The position numbers were made by a program, and so were the translations under genes. Shown one piece after another: positions 1-8,662 of a stretch of 64,000 nucleotides of DNA. A model generated the notes under the pieces. That model did not search any database and was not told where the DNA came from. It saw only the letters and a program-made list of their open reading frames with translations. The stretch spans positions 3,420,001-3,484,000 of the forward strand of contig NZ_CP041242.1 in the NCBI RefSeq assembly GCF_006547045.1, given 5' to 3'. How positions within the stretch are numbered: position 1 is the stretch's first letter; each line of letters opens with the position of its first letter. This DNA is from Lysobacter alkalisoli (lineage in GTDB: Bacteria > Pseudomonadota > Gammaproteobacteria > Xanthomonadales > Xanthomonadaceae).

Positions 1-822
1 CCGCGTCGGGTCCTTGTCGGCCGGCGTCGCGAAGCCCTTGTAGAACACGTCCTGCTCGGTGTCGTGGAAGGCATGGCCGCTGGCCGCGCGCGAGAAGCGC
101 ATGGCGAAATGCAGCTCGCGCCCCGGTGCCCAGCCGCGGGTCTTGCGATAGCCGGTGACGGTGCCGTCCGGATGCAGCCGCAGCCGCGACCACAGCACCT
201 TGCCCGGGTAGTCGTACATCGAAGTGCGCAGGTCGATCAGCACGTGCGCCGGCTTGCCTTCTGGGAACCGGTAGCGGTGCACGCCGACGCGCTCGCTGGC
301 GGTCAGTTCGGCACGGATGGCGTAGTTGTCGAGGGTCACCGCGTAGTAGCCCGGCTCGGCGATTTCGCTGTCGTGGCTGAAGCTCGCGGTGTAGCCGCTG
401 CCGGGCATGTCGGGATCGCCGCGTTCCAGCGTGACCTCGCCGCTGACCGGCAGCACCAGCACGTCACCGAGATCGGAATGGCCGGTGCCGGAGAAATGTG
501 TGTGCGAGAAGCCGACGATGCTGCTGTCGTCGTAGCGATATCCCGCAGCCCAGCCGTAGGCGTCCTTGCGCGGCTGGATGCGGGTGTCCGGGCTGAGCTG
601 GACCATGCCGAACGGCACCACCGCACCGGGGAAGGTGTGGCCCTCGCCGCCGGTGCCGATGAACGGATCGACCGAGGCATAGGCGCGCTCGGCCATCACC
701 GACGGCGACACTGATTCGTCGGGTGCTGGTGTCGCGGCGGCCACCTCCATCGTCACGCCGGCCATCGCGATTGCACCCAGCAAAAGGGGCAGCCTGTAAC
801 TCGGACGGGTGCGGCGCGGCAT
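1..822 (-). CDS. GH92 family alpha-mannosidase, 5' part only (3' end outside window)
   Basis: The frame is open from the ATG at 822 down to base 1, giving 274 codons with no stop, so the C-terminal part lies outside the window. The first 30 or so residues form a signal peptide (basic start, then a Leu/Ala-rich stretch ending AAA). Residues 51-60 read DPFIGTGGEG, followed by HTFPGAVVPFGMVQLSPDT, which is the characteristic N-terminal signature of glycoside hydrolase family 92. These enzymes are calcium-dependent exo-alpha-mannosidases that trim mannose from glycans outside the cytoplasm. A perfect dyad of LacI-operator type sits 24 bases upstream of the start, suggesting sugar-responsive control. 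Family assignment is strong; the exact mannosidic linkage cut cannot be told. Confidence 0.9.
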   Translation of the reverse strand, partial: MPRRTRPSYRLPLLLGAIAMAGVTMEVAAATPAPDESVSPSVMAERAYASVDPFIGTGGEGHTFPGAVVPFGMVQLSPDTRIQPRKDAYGWAAGYRYDDSSIVGFSHTHFSGTGHSDLGDVLVLPVSGEVTLERGDPDMPGSGYTASFSHDSEIAEPGYYAVTLDNYAIRAELTASERVGVHRYRFPEGKPAHVLIDLRTSMYDYPGKVLWSRLRLHPDGTVTGYRKTRGWAPGRELHFAMRFSRAASGHAFHDTEQDVFYKGFATPADKDPTR

Positions 823-845
823 CGGGCTGGCTCCTGCATGGGCGG

Positions 846-861
846 TTTGGATCGGTCCAAA
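846..861. promoter_or_regulatory. LacI-type operator dyad upstream of the GH92 gene
   Basis: TTTGGATCGGTCCAAA has 6-base complementary arms (TTTGGA / TCCAAA) around a central CpG, the usual shape of LacI-family operators. It lies 24 bases upstream of the mannosidase ATG, where a repressor could block transcription. No LacI-family gene is in the window, so the regulator is unknown. Confidence 0.45.
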
Positions 862-1052
862 TTCAGACCCTAGCATCCATCCAGCCCAGGCTTCACGCCG
901 CACCGCGATACACGGCCCGGCCCTGCTGACACCATGCTGACAGCACCGCGGCTATAGGGTGTCCAATCCAACCCGAAAGATGGAGGCCATGATGAACACC
1001 CAACAGATCGCACAACGCCTGTTAGGCGGCACATCGACCAGGACTGCGACCC

Positions 1053-1436
1053 ATGAGTCATGAACTGCCAACCCCATCGCTTCACGGCTCCTGTCACTGC
1101 GGAGCAGTCCGCATCACTCTTCCATTTCTGCCAGGAGAGGCCACGAGTTGCAATTGCTCGCTCTGCCGCAGGTCAGGGGTCATTTGCGCTTACTACGAGC
1201 TAGGCACAGTGTCTGTTCAAGGGCATCCAGAGAACACGGAGGACTATGTCTGGGGTGACCGGACCCTGAGGAACGTACGGTGCAGAACGTGCGGCATCTT
1301 CACTCACTGGGAACCACTGGATCCCAAACCTGGTGCTCGGCACGGTGTAAACCTGCGCAACTTCGAGCCTAAGATCCTCGAGTCAGTGGTCGTCAGACGC
1401 TTTGATGGTGCAGATACGTGGACATTCCTCGATTGA
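1053..1436 (+). CDS. GFA family protein (cassette-borne)
   Basis: The 127-residue product carries the zinc-binding cysteine pattern of the GFA (glutathione-dependent formaldehyde-activating enzyme-like, Mss4-fold) family: GSCHCGAVR at residues 12-20, CNCSLCRRSG near 33-42, and CRTCGIFTHW near 77-86. Family members bind zinc; most, including this one, have no proven substrate, and the formaldehyde-related name is inherited from one founding member. It is the only gene of the integron cassette, begins 31 bases after the cassette's left end, and ends 19 bases before the attC R'' box. Codon use is less G+C-biased than in neighbours, consistent with recent arrival. Confidence 0.85.
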   Translation: MSHELPTPSLHGSCHCGAVRITLPFLPGEATSCNCSLCRRSGVICAYYELGTVSVQGHPENTEDYVWGDRTLRNVRCRTCGIFTHWEPLDPKPGARHGVNLRNFEPKILESVVVRRFDGADTWTFLD

Positions 1437-1455
1437 ACGATTTCCGGGCGGTGCC

Positions 1456-1509
1456 GCCTAACAATTCATTCAAGCCGACGCCGCTTCGCGGCGCGGCTTA
1501 ATTCAGGCG
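1456..1509 (+). other. attC recombination site of the cassette
   Basis: R'' box GCCTAAC (1456-1462) is followed by AATTCATT and a hairpin: arms AAGCCG (1472-1477) and CGCCGC (1479-1484) pair with GCGGCG (1488-1493) and CGGCTT (1494-1499) around a TTC loop. One unpaired A at 1478 is the kind of extrahelical base integron integrases use to choose the strand. The complementary R' half was separated by integration and now lies at the cassette's left end (1021-1027). Confidence 0.85.
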
Positions 1510-1920
1510 GTCGAACTGTGCCGCGCCGGCGAGTACGACAAGGCTCAGGAAGAGCTGTACGCCGACGATGCGATCAGCATCGAGATGGAAGGCGCGGCGG
1601 GCAACTTCCCCGAGCGCGTCGAGGGCATGCAGGCGATCCGCGAAGGGCCGTCAGTGGGGCGAAAACATCGTCGAGATCCACGGCGGCAGTGTCAGCGATC
1701 CGGTCGTCGCCGACGACTGGTTCAGCGTCGCGATGGGCATCGATGCGACCTACAAGGACATGGGCCGGGTCGACATGAAGGAGATCTGCGTCTACCAGGT
1801 CCGAGACGGCAAGATCGTGCGCGAGCAGTTCTTCTACAACCCCGGTTGATCGCCTGTCCGTCGCCATGCGATGTCAGCACCCTCTCCTGTCTTGACGGTA
1901 GAGGGTCGCGGCGACCGAGG

Positions 1921-3078
1921 TCACACCGACAGCCGTTCCGCATCGATGCCGGCAAGGAACCCTTCACGGCCACGCTCCTGCAGCTCCGCGCGGGCGCTAG
2001 CATCGAGGAAGTACAGGCACAGGAAGCGCACACTGCGGCCATCGCTCAGCGTCGTACGCTGGAATCCGGCTGGCAGCGCCCGCGGCGCGGCCAGCAGCAC
2101 GCTGTCGTAGCGACAGGACGGGTCGATCGGCGCAGGCTCGGCACCGTGGGTCAGCACATGGCCTTCGCCCAGCCAGCGACCGGTCTCGTAATGGAAGCGG
2201 GCGACGCGCTTGAGCCAACGGAACGGCCAGTAATGGCCTTCGTCGTTCCATGCCTCCTGCTCCAGCGGCCAGGACGGCGGCAGCAGCATCACCAGCTCGA
2301 CCCATTCGTCGGCCTGCACGCCCTCCATCAGCTGCATCGGTTTTTCCGCCATGCCGGTGGTGGCGATCACGTGAAAGGGCCGCTGCACGGTGGCCGGATA
2401 CGGATAGAGGTCGATGTGCGCGCTCGGCGAAACGATCTCGTGGAATACCCGCGGGATCTTCCCGAAATGACGCTCGAGATGATCGCCGACGCCCTCCATC
2501 AGCACGCTGTCGCCATGACTGATGTCGTCCGGTCGCGGCTGCCCGGGCATCACTGCGTTTTCCGGCCACGGCAGATGGGCCAGTTCGCGGGTGTCCCAGC
2601 GGGTCTCCAGCATCTGCCGTGCCTGTTCGCGCTGCGCACGCGGCATCCTCGGCAGCATCGCGCGCAAGGTGAAGTTGCCCTGCATGCGGCCATGCTCGAA
2701 GAACGCCCAGTCGCTCAGTTGCGCCAGGGTGCCGCGCCAGCGGTCGCCGAGCTTGTACGGCACGACCTGCGGATCGTTACCTATCTCGCCCTCGAACCAG
2801 TCGTCGTCGACCATGACATCGCATAACCATATGTGCTCGATCTGGTCGTCGTGCTCGATGCGCGCCTTGACCAAGAACTCCTCGTCGCCCTCGCGCGGAT
2901 GGCGCAGTCGATCGACGAAGAACTGGAAATTCTCGCGCGCCTGCGCGACCGCCTTCTCCATGTCGCGGTCGCCGGTGGGAACGTAGTTGATGCCGTCCTC
3001 CGACAGGATCATGCGCCGCTGGCGCCACCACCAAAGACCCGCGAGCAACGCGAGCAACGCCAGCACCAACATCGCCAT
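1921..3078 (-). CDS. DUF2314 - suppressor-of-fused (SUFU) domain fusion protein
   Basis: With the start at 3078 (AAGGAGG lies about 12 bases upstream) the protein has 385 residues. It starts with one membrane helix followed by a WWWRQRR stop-transfer patch. Next is a DUF2314 domain (roughly residues 35-150, containing FLVKARIEHDDQIEHIWLCD and YKLGDRWRGT). The C-terminal half matches bacterial SUFU-like domains: RVFHEIVSPSAHIDLYPYPA and VIATTGMAEKPM. In animals Sufu binds Gli proteins; bacterial SUFU domains occur in immunity and unknown contexts. Membrane anchoring suggests a cytoplasmic-face protein-binding role, which is inference. An alternative ATG at 3072 would shorten it by two residues. 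Confidence 0.8.
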   Translation of the reverse strand: MAMLVLALLALLAGLWWWRQRRMILSEDGINYVPTGDRDMEKAVAQARENFQFFVDRLRHPREGDEEFLVKARIEHDDQIEHIWLCDVMVDDDWFEGEIGNDPQVVPYKLGDRWRGTLAQLSDWAFFEHGRMQGNFTLRAMLPRMPRAQREQARQMLETRWDTRELAHLPWPENAVMPGQPRPDDISHGDSVLMEGVGDHLERHFGKIPRVFHEIVSPSAHIDLYPYPATVQRPFHVIATTGMAEKPMQLMEGVQADEWVELVMLLPPSWPLEQEAWNDEGHYWPFRWLKRVARFHYETGRWLGEGHVLTHGAEPAPIDPSCRYDSVLLAAPRALPAGFQRTTLSDGRSVRFLCLYFLDASARAELQERGREGFLAGIDAERLSV

Positions 3079-3143
3079 CCTTCCCCCTCCCTCCTTGTCC
3101 GAACCGACATCATACGATCGCACGGCCGCAGGGAAGCATGGGC

Positions 3144-3177
3144 AAAAAAAGAAGGCCCGCTCGGGGCGGGCCTTCTT
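3144..3177 (-). terminator. Rho-independent terminator of rpoD
   Basis: Reading the minus strand, GAAGGCCCGCC and GGCGGGCCTTC-type arms form a strong GC stem, followed by seven T residues. It lies 19 bases beyond the rpoD stop. Confidence 0.9.
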
Positions 3178-3195
3178 CGCGGAGCGCGGCGCGGC

Positions 3196-5070
<1,875 letters not shown>

Positions 5071-5111
5071 AGGGCTCGCCACCGCGAAATAAGGAGAATA
5101 GGGAACGTTCC

Positions 5112-5117
5112 AGTATA
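5112..5117 (-). promoter_or_regulatory. Possible rpoD promoter -10 element
   Basis: On the minus strand TATACT lies about 42 bases upstream of the rpoD ATG, between the dtd stop and rpoD. No good -35 box is seen 16-18 bases further up, so the call is tentative. Confidence 0.35.
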
Positions 5118-5142
5118 CCAGCCTGCCGCCGGCCTTGCCGGC

Positions 5143-5583
5143 TCAGCTGCGAAGGAGGAACGTGACCGGGCCGTCGTTGACCAGGCTGACCTCCATATGG
5201 GCACCGAAGCGGCCGGTTTCCACCCCCCCGGCGTATTTTTCCCGGCAGATCGCGACCAGATCGCTGAATACCCGTTCAGCCTCGGCGGGCGGAGCGGCGG
5301 TGGAGAAGCCCGGGCGCAGTCCGCTGCGGGTGTCGGCGGCCAGGGTGAACTGGCTGACCAGCAACAGGCCGCCGCCAGTGTGGGCCAGACCGAGATTCAT
5401 CTTGCCCTCGGCATCGGCGAAGACACGATAGTTGAGCAACCGGTCGGCGATGCGCTGAACCTGGACGGCGCCGTCGCCAGGCTCGATCCCGACCAGGGCC
5501 AACAGGCCCGGGCCGATCGCACCGACGGTTTCGCCCTCGACCACGACCTTGGCCGAGGTCACGCGCTGGATGAGAGCCAACAT
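5143..5583 (-). CDS. dtd: D-aminoacyl-tRNA deacylase
   Basis: The 146-residue product has the normal length for DTD. It starts [18 protein letters not shown] and carries both signature motifs of the dimer-interface active site: [11 protein letters not shown] (the SQ-containing motif) and NDGPVTF near the C-terminus (the cross-subunit NxGPxT-type motif). The enzyme hydrolyses D-aminoacyl-tRNAs and mischarged glycyl-tRNA, protecting translation. It lies directly upstream of rpoD on the same strand and is divergent from the acyltransferase gene at 5684. A long inverted repeat begins only 10 bases upstream of its start codon. Confidence 0.96.
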   Translation of the reverse strand: MLALIQRVTSAKVVVEGETVGAIGPGLLALVGIEPGDGAVQVQRIADRLLNYRVFADAEGKMNLGLAHTGGGLLLVSQFTLAADTRSGLRPGFSTAAPPAEAERVFSDLVAICREKYAGGVETGRFGAHMEVSLVNDGPVTFLLRS

Positions 5584-5592
5584 GCGAGTGGA

Positions 5593-5664
5593 GAGTGGAG
5601 AGAGGTGAGAAAAGAGTATGGGCCCTTCCGGTCATCTAAACTCTCTTCTCACCTCTCTCCACTC
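5593..5664. repeat. 25-base purine/pyrimidine inverted repeat between dtd and the acyltransferase gene
   Basis: Bases 5593-5617 (GAGTGGAGAGAGGTGAGAAA, then AGAGT) are the reverse complement of 5640-5664 with a single mismatch; the loop is 22 bases. One arm is nearly all purine, the other pyrimidine. It fills the divergent promoter region. A related imperfect repeat lies at 32255-32350. Confidence 0.85.
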
Positions 5665-5683
5665 TGCATTCACCATCCGCCCA

Positions 5684-6607
5684 ATGGCCCGGATTGCCGC
5701 CGCCCTGCTCTATTTCCTCGCCGCCGCACTCGGGCAGCTGCCGTGGCCATGGCTGATGGTGCTGGGCGACGGTCTGGCCGCGTTGTGGCGACGGATCGAT
5801 GCGAGAGAGAGCCGGGTCGCGCGGCGCAACCTGGAACTCGCCTATCCCCACCTGCTGGCATCCGAACGCGAGCAGCTGCACAACGAGATTCTCCGCACCA
5901 CCGCCCACCAGGCACTGGAAACGATGCGGCTGTGGACACGCCCGCATGCCGACAACCTGCAGATGATCCACGAGATGCACGGCGTGGAATTGTTCGATGC
6001 CGCGATCGCGGCCGGCAAGGGCGTGATCGTCGCCGCACCGCATCACGGCAACTGGGAGCTGCTGAACCAGTGGCTGGCCGCGCACACCCCGTTGGCGATC
6101 CTCTACCGGCCGCCGGAATCGGCGATCGGCGAGGCCTTCCTCAACCGCGTGCGCGCAGCCCATGGCGACGCCGGCCGGGTCGCCCAGATCCGCGCCGAAG
6201 GCCCGGCGATACGGCAGCTGTTCAAGCGTCTCGGCGCCGGCGGTGTGGTCGGCATCCTGCCCGACCAGCAGCCCAAGGCCGGCGATGGCGAGTTCGCGCC
6301 GTTCTTCGGCATGCAGGCCTTCACCATGACCCTGGTCGGCCGGCTCGCCCATCGCACCGGCGCGACGGTGCTGTTCGCCTGGTGCGAGCGGATCGACAGC
6401 CATGCCGCCGGGCCCCGGTTCGCCCTGCACATCGAACCCGCACCGGACGGCATCGCCGATACCGACCCGAAGGTCGCAGTGGCCGCGCTCAACCGCGCGG
6501 TCGAACACGTCGCCCGTCGCGACCCGGCCCAATACCAGTGGACCTACAAACGCTATACCCTCAGGCCACCGGGCTCGGGGGAGTCGAATCCATACAGGCG
6601 CGGGTGA
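5684..6607 (+). CDS. LpxL/HtrB-family lysophospholipid (lipid A) acyltransferase
   Basis: The 307-residue protein belongs to the LpxL/LpxM/HtrB family, inner-membrane enzymes that add secondary acyl chains to lipid A or related lipids. It begins with a hydrophobic helix (AALLYFLAAALGQLPWPWL). The catalytic HX4D/E motif is visible as HHGNWELLNQW near residue 118, followed by ILPDQQPKAGDGEFAPFFG, typical of the substrate-binding block. The start at 5684 was chosen because it begins just before the membrane helix; earlier frame sequence lies inside the inverted repeat. Nearby glycosyltransferases fit envelope assembly, but the acceptor cannot be proved from sequence. Confidence 0.88.
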   Translation: MARIAAALLYFLAAALGQLPWPWLMVLGDGLAALWRRIDARESRVARRNLELAYPHLLASEREQLHNEILRTTAHQALETMRLWTRPHADNLQMIHEMHGVELFDAAIAAGKGVIVAAPHHGNWELLNQWLAAHTPLAILYRPPESAIGEAFLNRVRAAHGDAGRVAQIRAEGPAIRQLFKRLGAGGVVGILPDQQPKAGDGEFAPFFGMQAFTMTLVGRLAHRTGATVLFAWCERIDSHAAGPRFALHIEPAPDGIADTDPKVAVAALNRAVEHVARRDPAQYQWTYKRYTLRPPGSGESNPYRRG

Positions 6608-6641
6608 TCGGGCCGAGCCAACCACAAGGGGAACGCAACCG

Positions 6642-8135
6642 ATGTATTTCAGGAGGAGGTGGCCGGCTGTCGCCGTGCCGGTGTTGCTGGGGTTCGGACT
6701 GGCAGTAGGCCCGGCCATGGCCGCAGCCGGGACGCTGCCGGCCGGAGACGCGCCCGCTGCCGATGAGCTCGCAGCGATGAACGCAGTCAGCGCGGCCTGG
6801 AACCGCTATGTCGCGGCCAGCAGCCGGAACGATCCGGACGTGGTCGCACTGCTGGCACCGTCGAGCATCGATGACCATGCCTTCATCCGCGACGCCGCCC
6901 TGCATGCCTCACCCGAACAGATCCGCCGGCTGCCCGTGACCAAGCGGCTGGAGCTGTACGCGCTGCGTGCGCGCCTGGACAGCGACACGATCGAGGCGAT
7001 GGATGGCGCCGCGGTCGCACGCGAATGCATCAGGATCGACATGTGCGGAATCAGTGAGCCCGAAGAGGGCGACAACGCGATCGCACTCAGCCACGTCACC
7101 CTGGTCACGCCCGATCTCGCGGTCGGCGAGCTCGGGCCGCAGTACGGTACCGGCTACCAGTTCGGACCGGAGCTGGTACGCATGGACGGCCAATGGAAGA
7201 TCCGTACCGAAAGCCTCGTGCTCGGCGATTCGATGCATGTGGAACAGATCATCCGCCAGAGCGGCGCCAGCGAAACCCAGGTGCTGGAGATCACCCTGGC
7301 CCGCTACCTACCCGAAAACGCGCCGATGCCGTCGCTGGCCCTGCTCGACCGCCCGCTGCGCGACGATGTCGCTGCCCGCACCCGCCTCAACGAAAGCTGG
7401 CCGGACTACGAAGCCACCTACCGGACGCGCCTGCAGGCACTGCAACGCAAGGCCGAGCACGGCGAGGATCTGGCCCTGTACCTGCTCGGCACCCTGTACT
7501 ACAGCGGCACCATGCCGAAGCTGGCGCCGAGGGATACCGCCCGCGGCCTCGCTTACCTGGAGCACGCCAGCGATGCCGGCCACGCCCAGGCCGCCGCCCT
7601 GGTCGTCGAGATCATGATCGAGCAGCAACAGGCCGAGGACAGCACCGACAAGCCCTCGGAGGATTACCTCGTGCAGCTCGAGCGGCATGCGCGCCGGGCG
7701 GCCGAGAACGGCGACGCACAATCGATGGGGGTCATCGCCGGGCTGACCTTCACCGGCGAAGCCGGCATTGCCCGCAATTGCACCCTGGCCGAAGAGTGGG
7801 CCGCGCGCGCCGAGGACGCCGGCCTGTCGCGCGCGCGCAACGAGCGGGTGTGGTTCCTGGCAACCTGCCCGATCGAGAGCCAGCGCGACACGGCCCGGGC
7901 CATGCAGCTGGCACGGCACATGATCGACGGCGTGGACAGCCTCGACGCGGCGGAACTGGACACGGTCGCCGCCGCGTTCGCCGCCAACGGCCAGTTCGAT
8001 GAAGCGGTCAAGTACCAGAAACTCGCCATCGGGGCGATCCCGGCCGGGGTCCCCAAGGCGATGATCAAAGGCTTCAAGTCGCGCCTCAACCAGTACGCCC
8101 GCGGCGAGGCCTACATCGACGAGACTCGGGGCTGA
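6642..8135 (+). CDS. Exported hypothetical protein with Sel1/TPR-like repeats
   Basis: The product has 497 residues. It starts MYFRRRWPAVAVPVLLGFGL and has an AMA/AAG signal-peptidase site around residue 28, so it is probably periplasmic. The middle contains an NTF2-like or SnoaL-like stretch (SAAWNRYVAASSRNDPDVVA ... VRMDGQWKI), and the C-terminal half has Sel1-type helical pairs (AEHGEDLALYLLGTLYYSGT; ENGDAQSMGVIAGLTFTGEA). Sel1 repeats usually bind proteins. No catalytic motif is recognised. The stop at 8133-8135 is two bases before the next ATG, implying co-transcription with the two PH-domain genes. Confidence 0.65.
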   Translation: MYFRRRWPAVAVPVLLGFGLAVGPAMAAAGTLPAGDAPAADELAAMNAVSAAWNRYVAASSRNDPDVVALLAPSSIDDHAFIRDAALHASPEQIRRLPVTKRLELYALRARLDSDTIEAMDGAAVARECIRIDMCGISEPEEGDNAIALSHVTLVTPDLAVGELGPQYGTGYQFGPELVRMDGQWKIRTESLVLGDSMHVEQIIRQSGASETQVLEITLARYLPENAPMPSLALLDRPLRDDVAARTRLNESWPDYEATYRTRLQALQRKAEHGEDLALYLLGTLYYSGTMPKLAPRDTARGLAYLEHASDAGHAQAAALVVEIMIEQQQAEDSTDKPSEDYLVQLERHARRAAENGDAQSMGVIAGLTFTGEAGIARNCTLAEEWAARAEDAGLSRARNERVWFLATCPIESQRDTARAMQLARHMIDGVDSLDAAELDTVAAAFAANGQFDEAVKYQKLAIGAIPAGVPKAMIKGFKSRLNQYARGEAYIDETRG

Positions 8136-8137
8136 AC

Positions 8138-8662
8138 ATGGAACCGCTGGAACTTGCCCCATCCCCCGCGGCAGACACGGACTGGAACCCGCTGCCGCCC
8201 CGCGCACGGCCACTGTTCCTGCTCGGCGGGGCGATCTGGATGACACTGTCCGGAGGCGTCGCGGGGCTCGTGCTTGCCCTGCTGGGCAGCAGCCGGATCG
8301 ACGCGATCCCGCGCACGGCCCTGGTGATGGCCGGTATCGGCCTGTTCGCGCTGGCCGGGGCCGCGATCGGCCTGTGGTTGGGCCATAAGGCCCATCGCTA
8401 CACGTTCTGGCGACTCGACGGCGAGGGCCTGGCGGTGCGCCGCGGCCGGCTCTGGCAACGCGAGACCCGGGTGCCGGTGACACGGGTCCAGCACCTCGAC
8501 CTCAAGCGCGGTCCGTGGCAGCGTCGGCGCGCACTCGCGACCCTGGTCGTGCATACCGCCGGCACCGCACACGGCGCGGTCAGCGTGCCCAACCTCGACC
8601 TTGAAGACGCCGAGCACCTGCGCGATACCCTCGGCCGCCAGATCGATCGCGATGACGACTGA
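8138..8662 (+). CDS. PH domain-containing membrane protein (YdbS-like)
   Basis: This 174-residue protein has two membrane helices (LFLLGGAIWMTLSGGVAGLV and ALVMAGIGLFALAGAAIGL) followed by a bacterial PH-like domain. The domain begins YTFWRLDGEGLAVRRGRLWQ and includes the VPVTRVQHLDLKRGPWQR segment that is diagnostic of the bPH2/YdbS family. Such proteins occur as YdbS-YdbT pairs; their exact role in the membrane is unsettled. Its 3' end overlaps the YdbT-like gene by 11 bases, so the pair is translationally coupled. Confidence 0.88.
   Translation: MEPLELAPSPAADTDWNPLPPRARPLFLLGGAIWMTLSGGVAGLVLALLGSSRIDAIPRTALVMAGIGLFALAGAAIGLWLGHKAHRYTFWRLDGEGLAVRRGRLWQRETRVPVTRVQHLDLKRGPWQRRRALATLVVHTAGTAHGAVSVPNLDLEDAEHLRDTLGRQIDRDDD

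Larger units (their letters stand above)
1022..1509. mobile_element. Orphan integron gene cassette (488 bp) inserted in the SnoaL-like gene
   Basis: The left end begins TTAGGC directly after a G (G|TTAGGC, the integrase crossover point). The right end is an attC folded site ending ...TTCAGGCG. Circularising these ends restores a complete R' box GTTAGGC that exactly complements the R'' box GCCTAAC at 1456-1462. The cassette holds one promoterless-looking gene in the usual orientation. Its base composition is visibly less G+C-rich than the flanks. The insertion is outside any integron: there is no integrase gene, attI or second cassette nearby, and the host sequence around the junction is the SnoaL-like reading frame. 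Confidence 0.85.
989..1849 (+). pseudogene. SnoaL-like / NTF2-fold gene split by a gene cassette and frameshifted
   Basis: An ATG at 989 (or 992, behind GGAGG) opens MMNTQQIAQRL and is broken after the G at 1021. The frame resumes at 1510 with VELCRAGEYDKAQEELYADD, which joins seamlessly once bases 1022-1509 are removed. Near 1641-1648 two bases appear to be missing: the sequence reads AIRE in one frame and then KGRQWGENIVEIHGG in another, continuing to EQFFYNPG and a stop at 1847-1849. The joined protein resembles small SnoaL-like polyketide-cyclase/NTF2-fold proteins of about 120 residues. Two independent lesions make this a pseudogene. Family call is by resemblance; no function is claimed. 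Confidence 0.85.

Noticed and set aside
1053..1436. Reading the GFA-family gene as a formaldehyde-detoxifying enzyme
   Set aside because: Only the zinc-binding fold is supported; formaldehyde activity has not been shown for most of the family.
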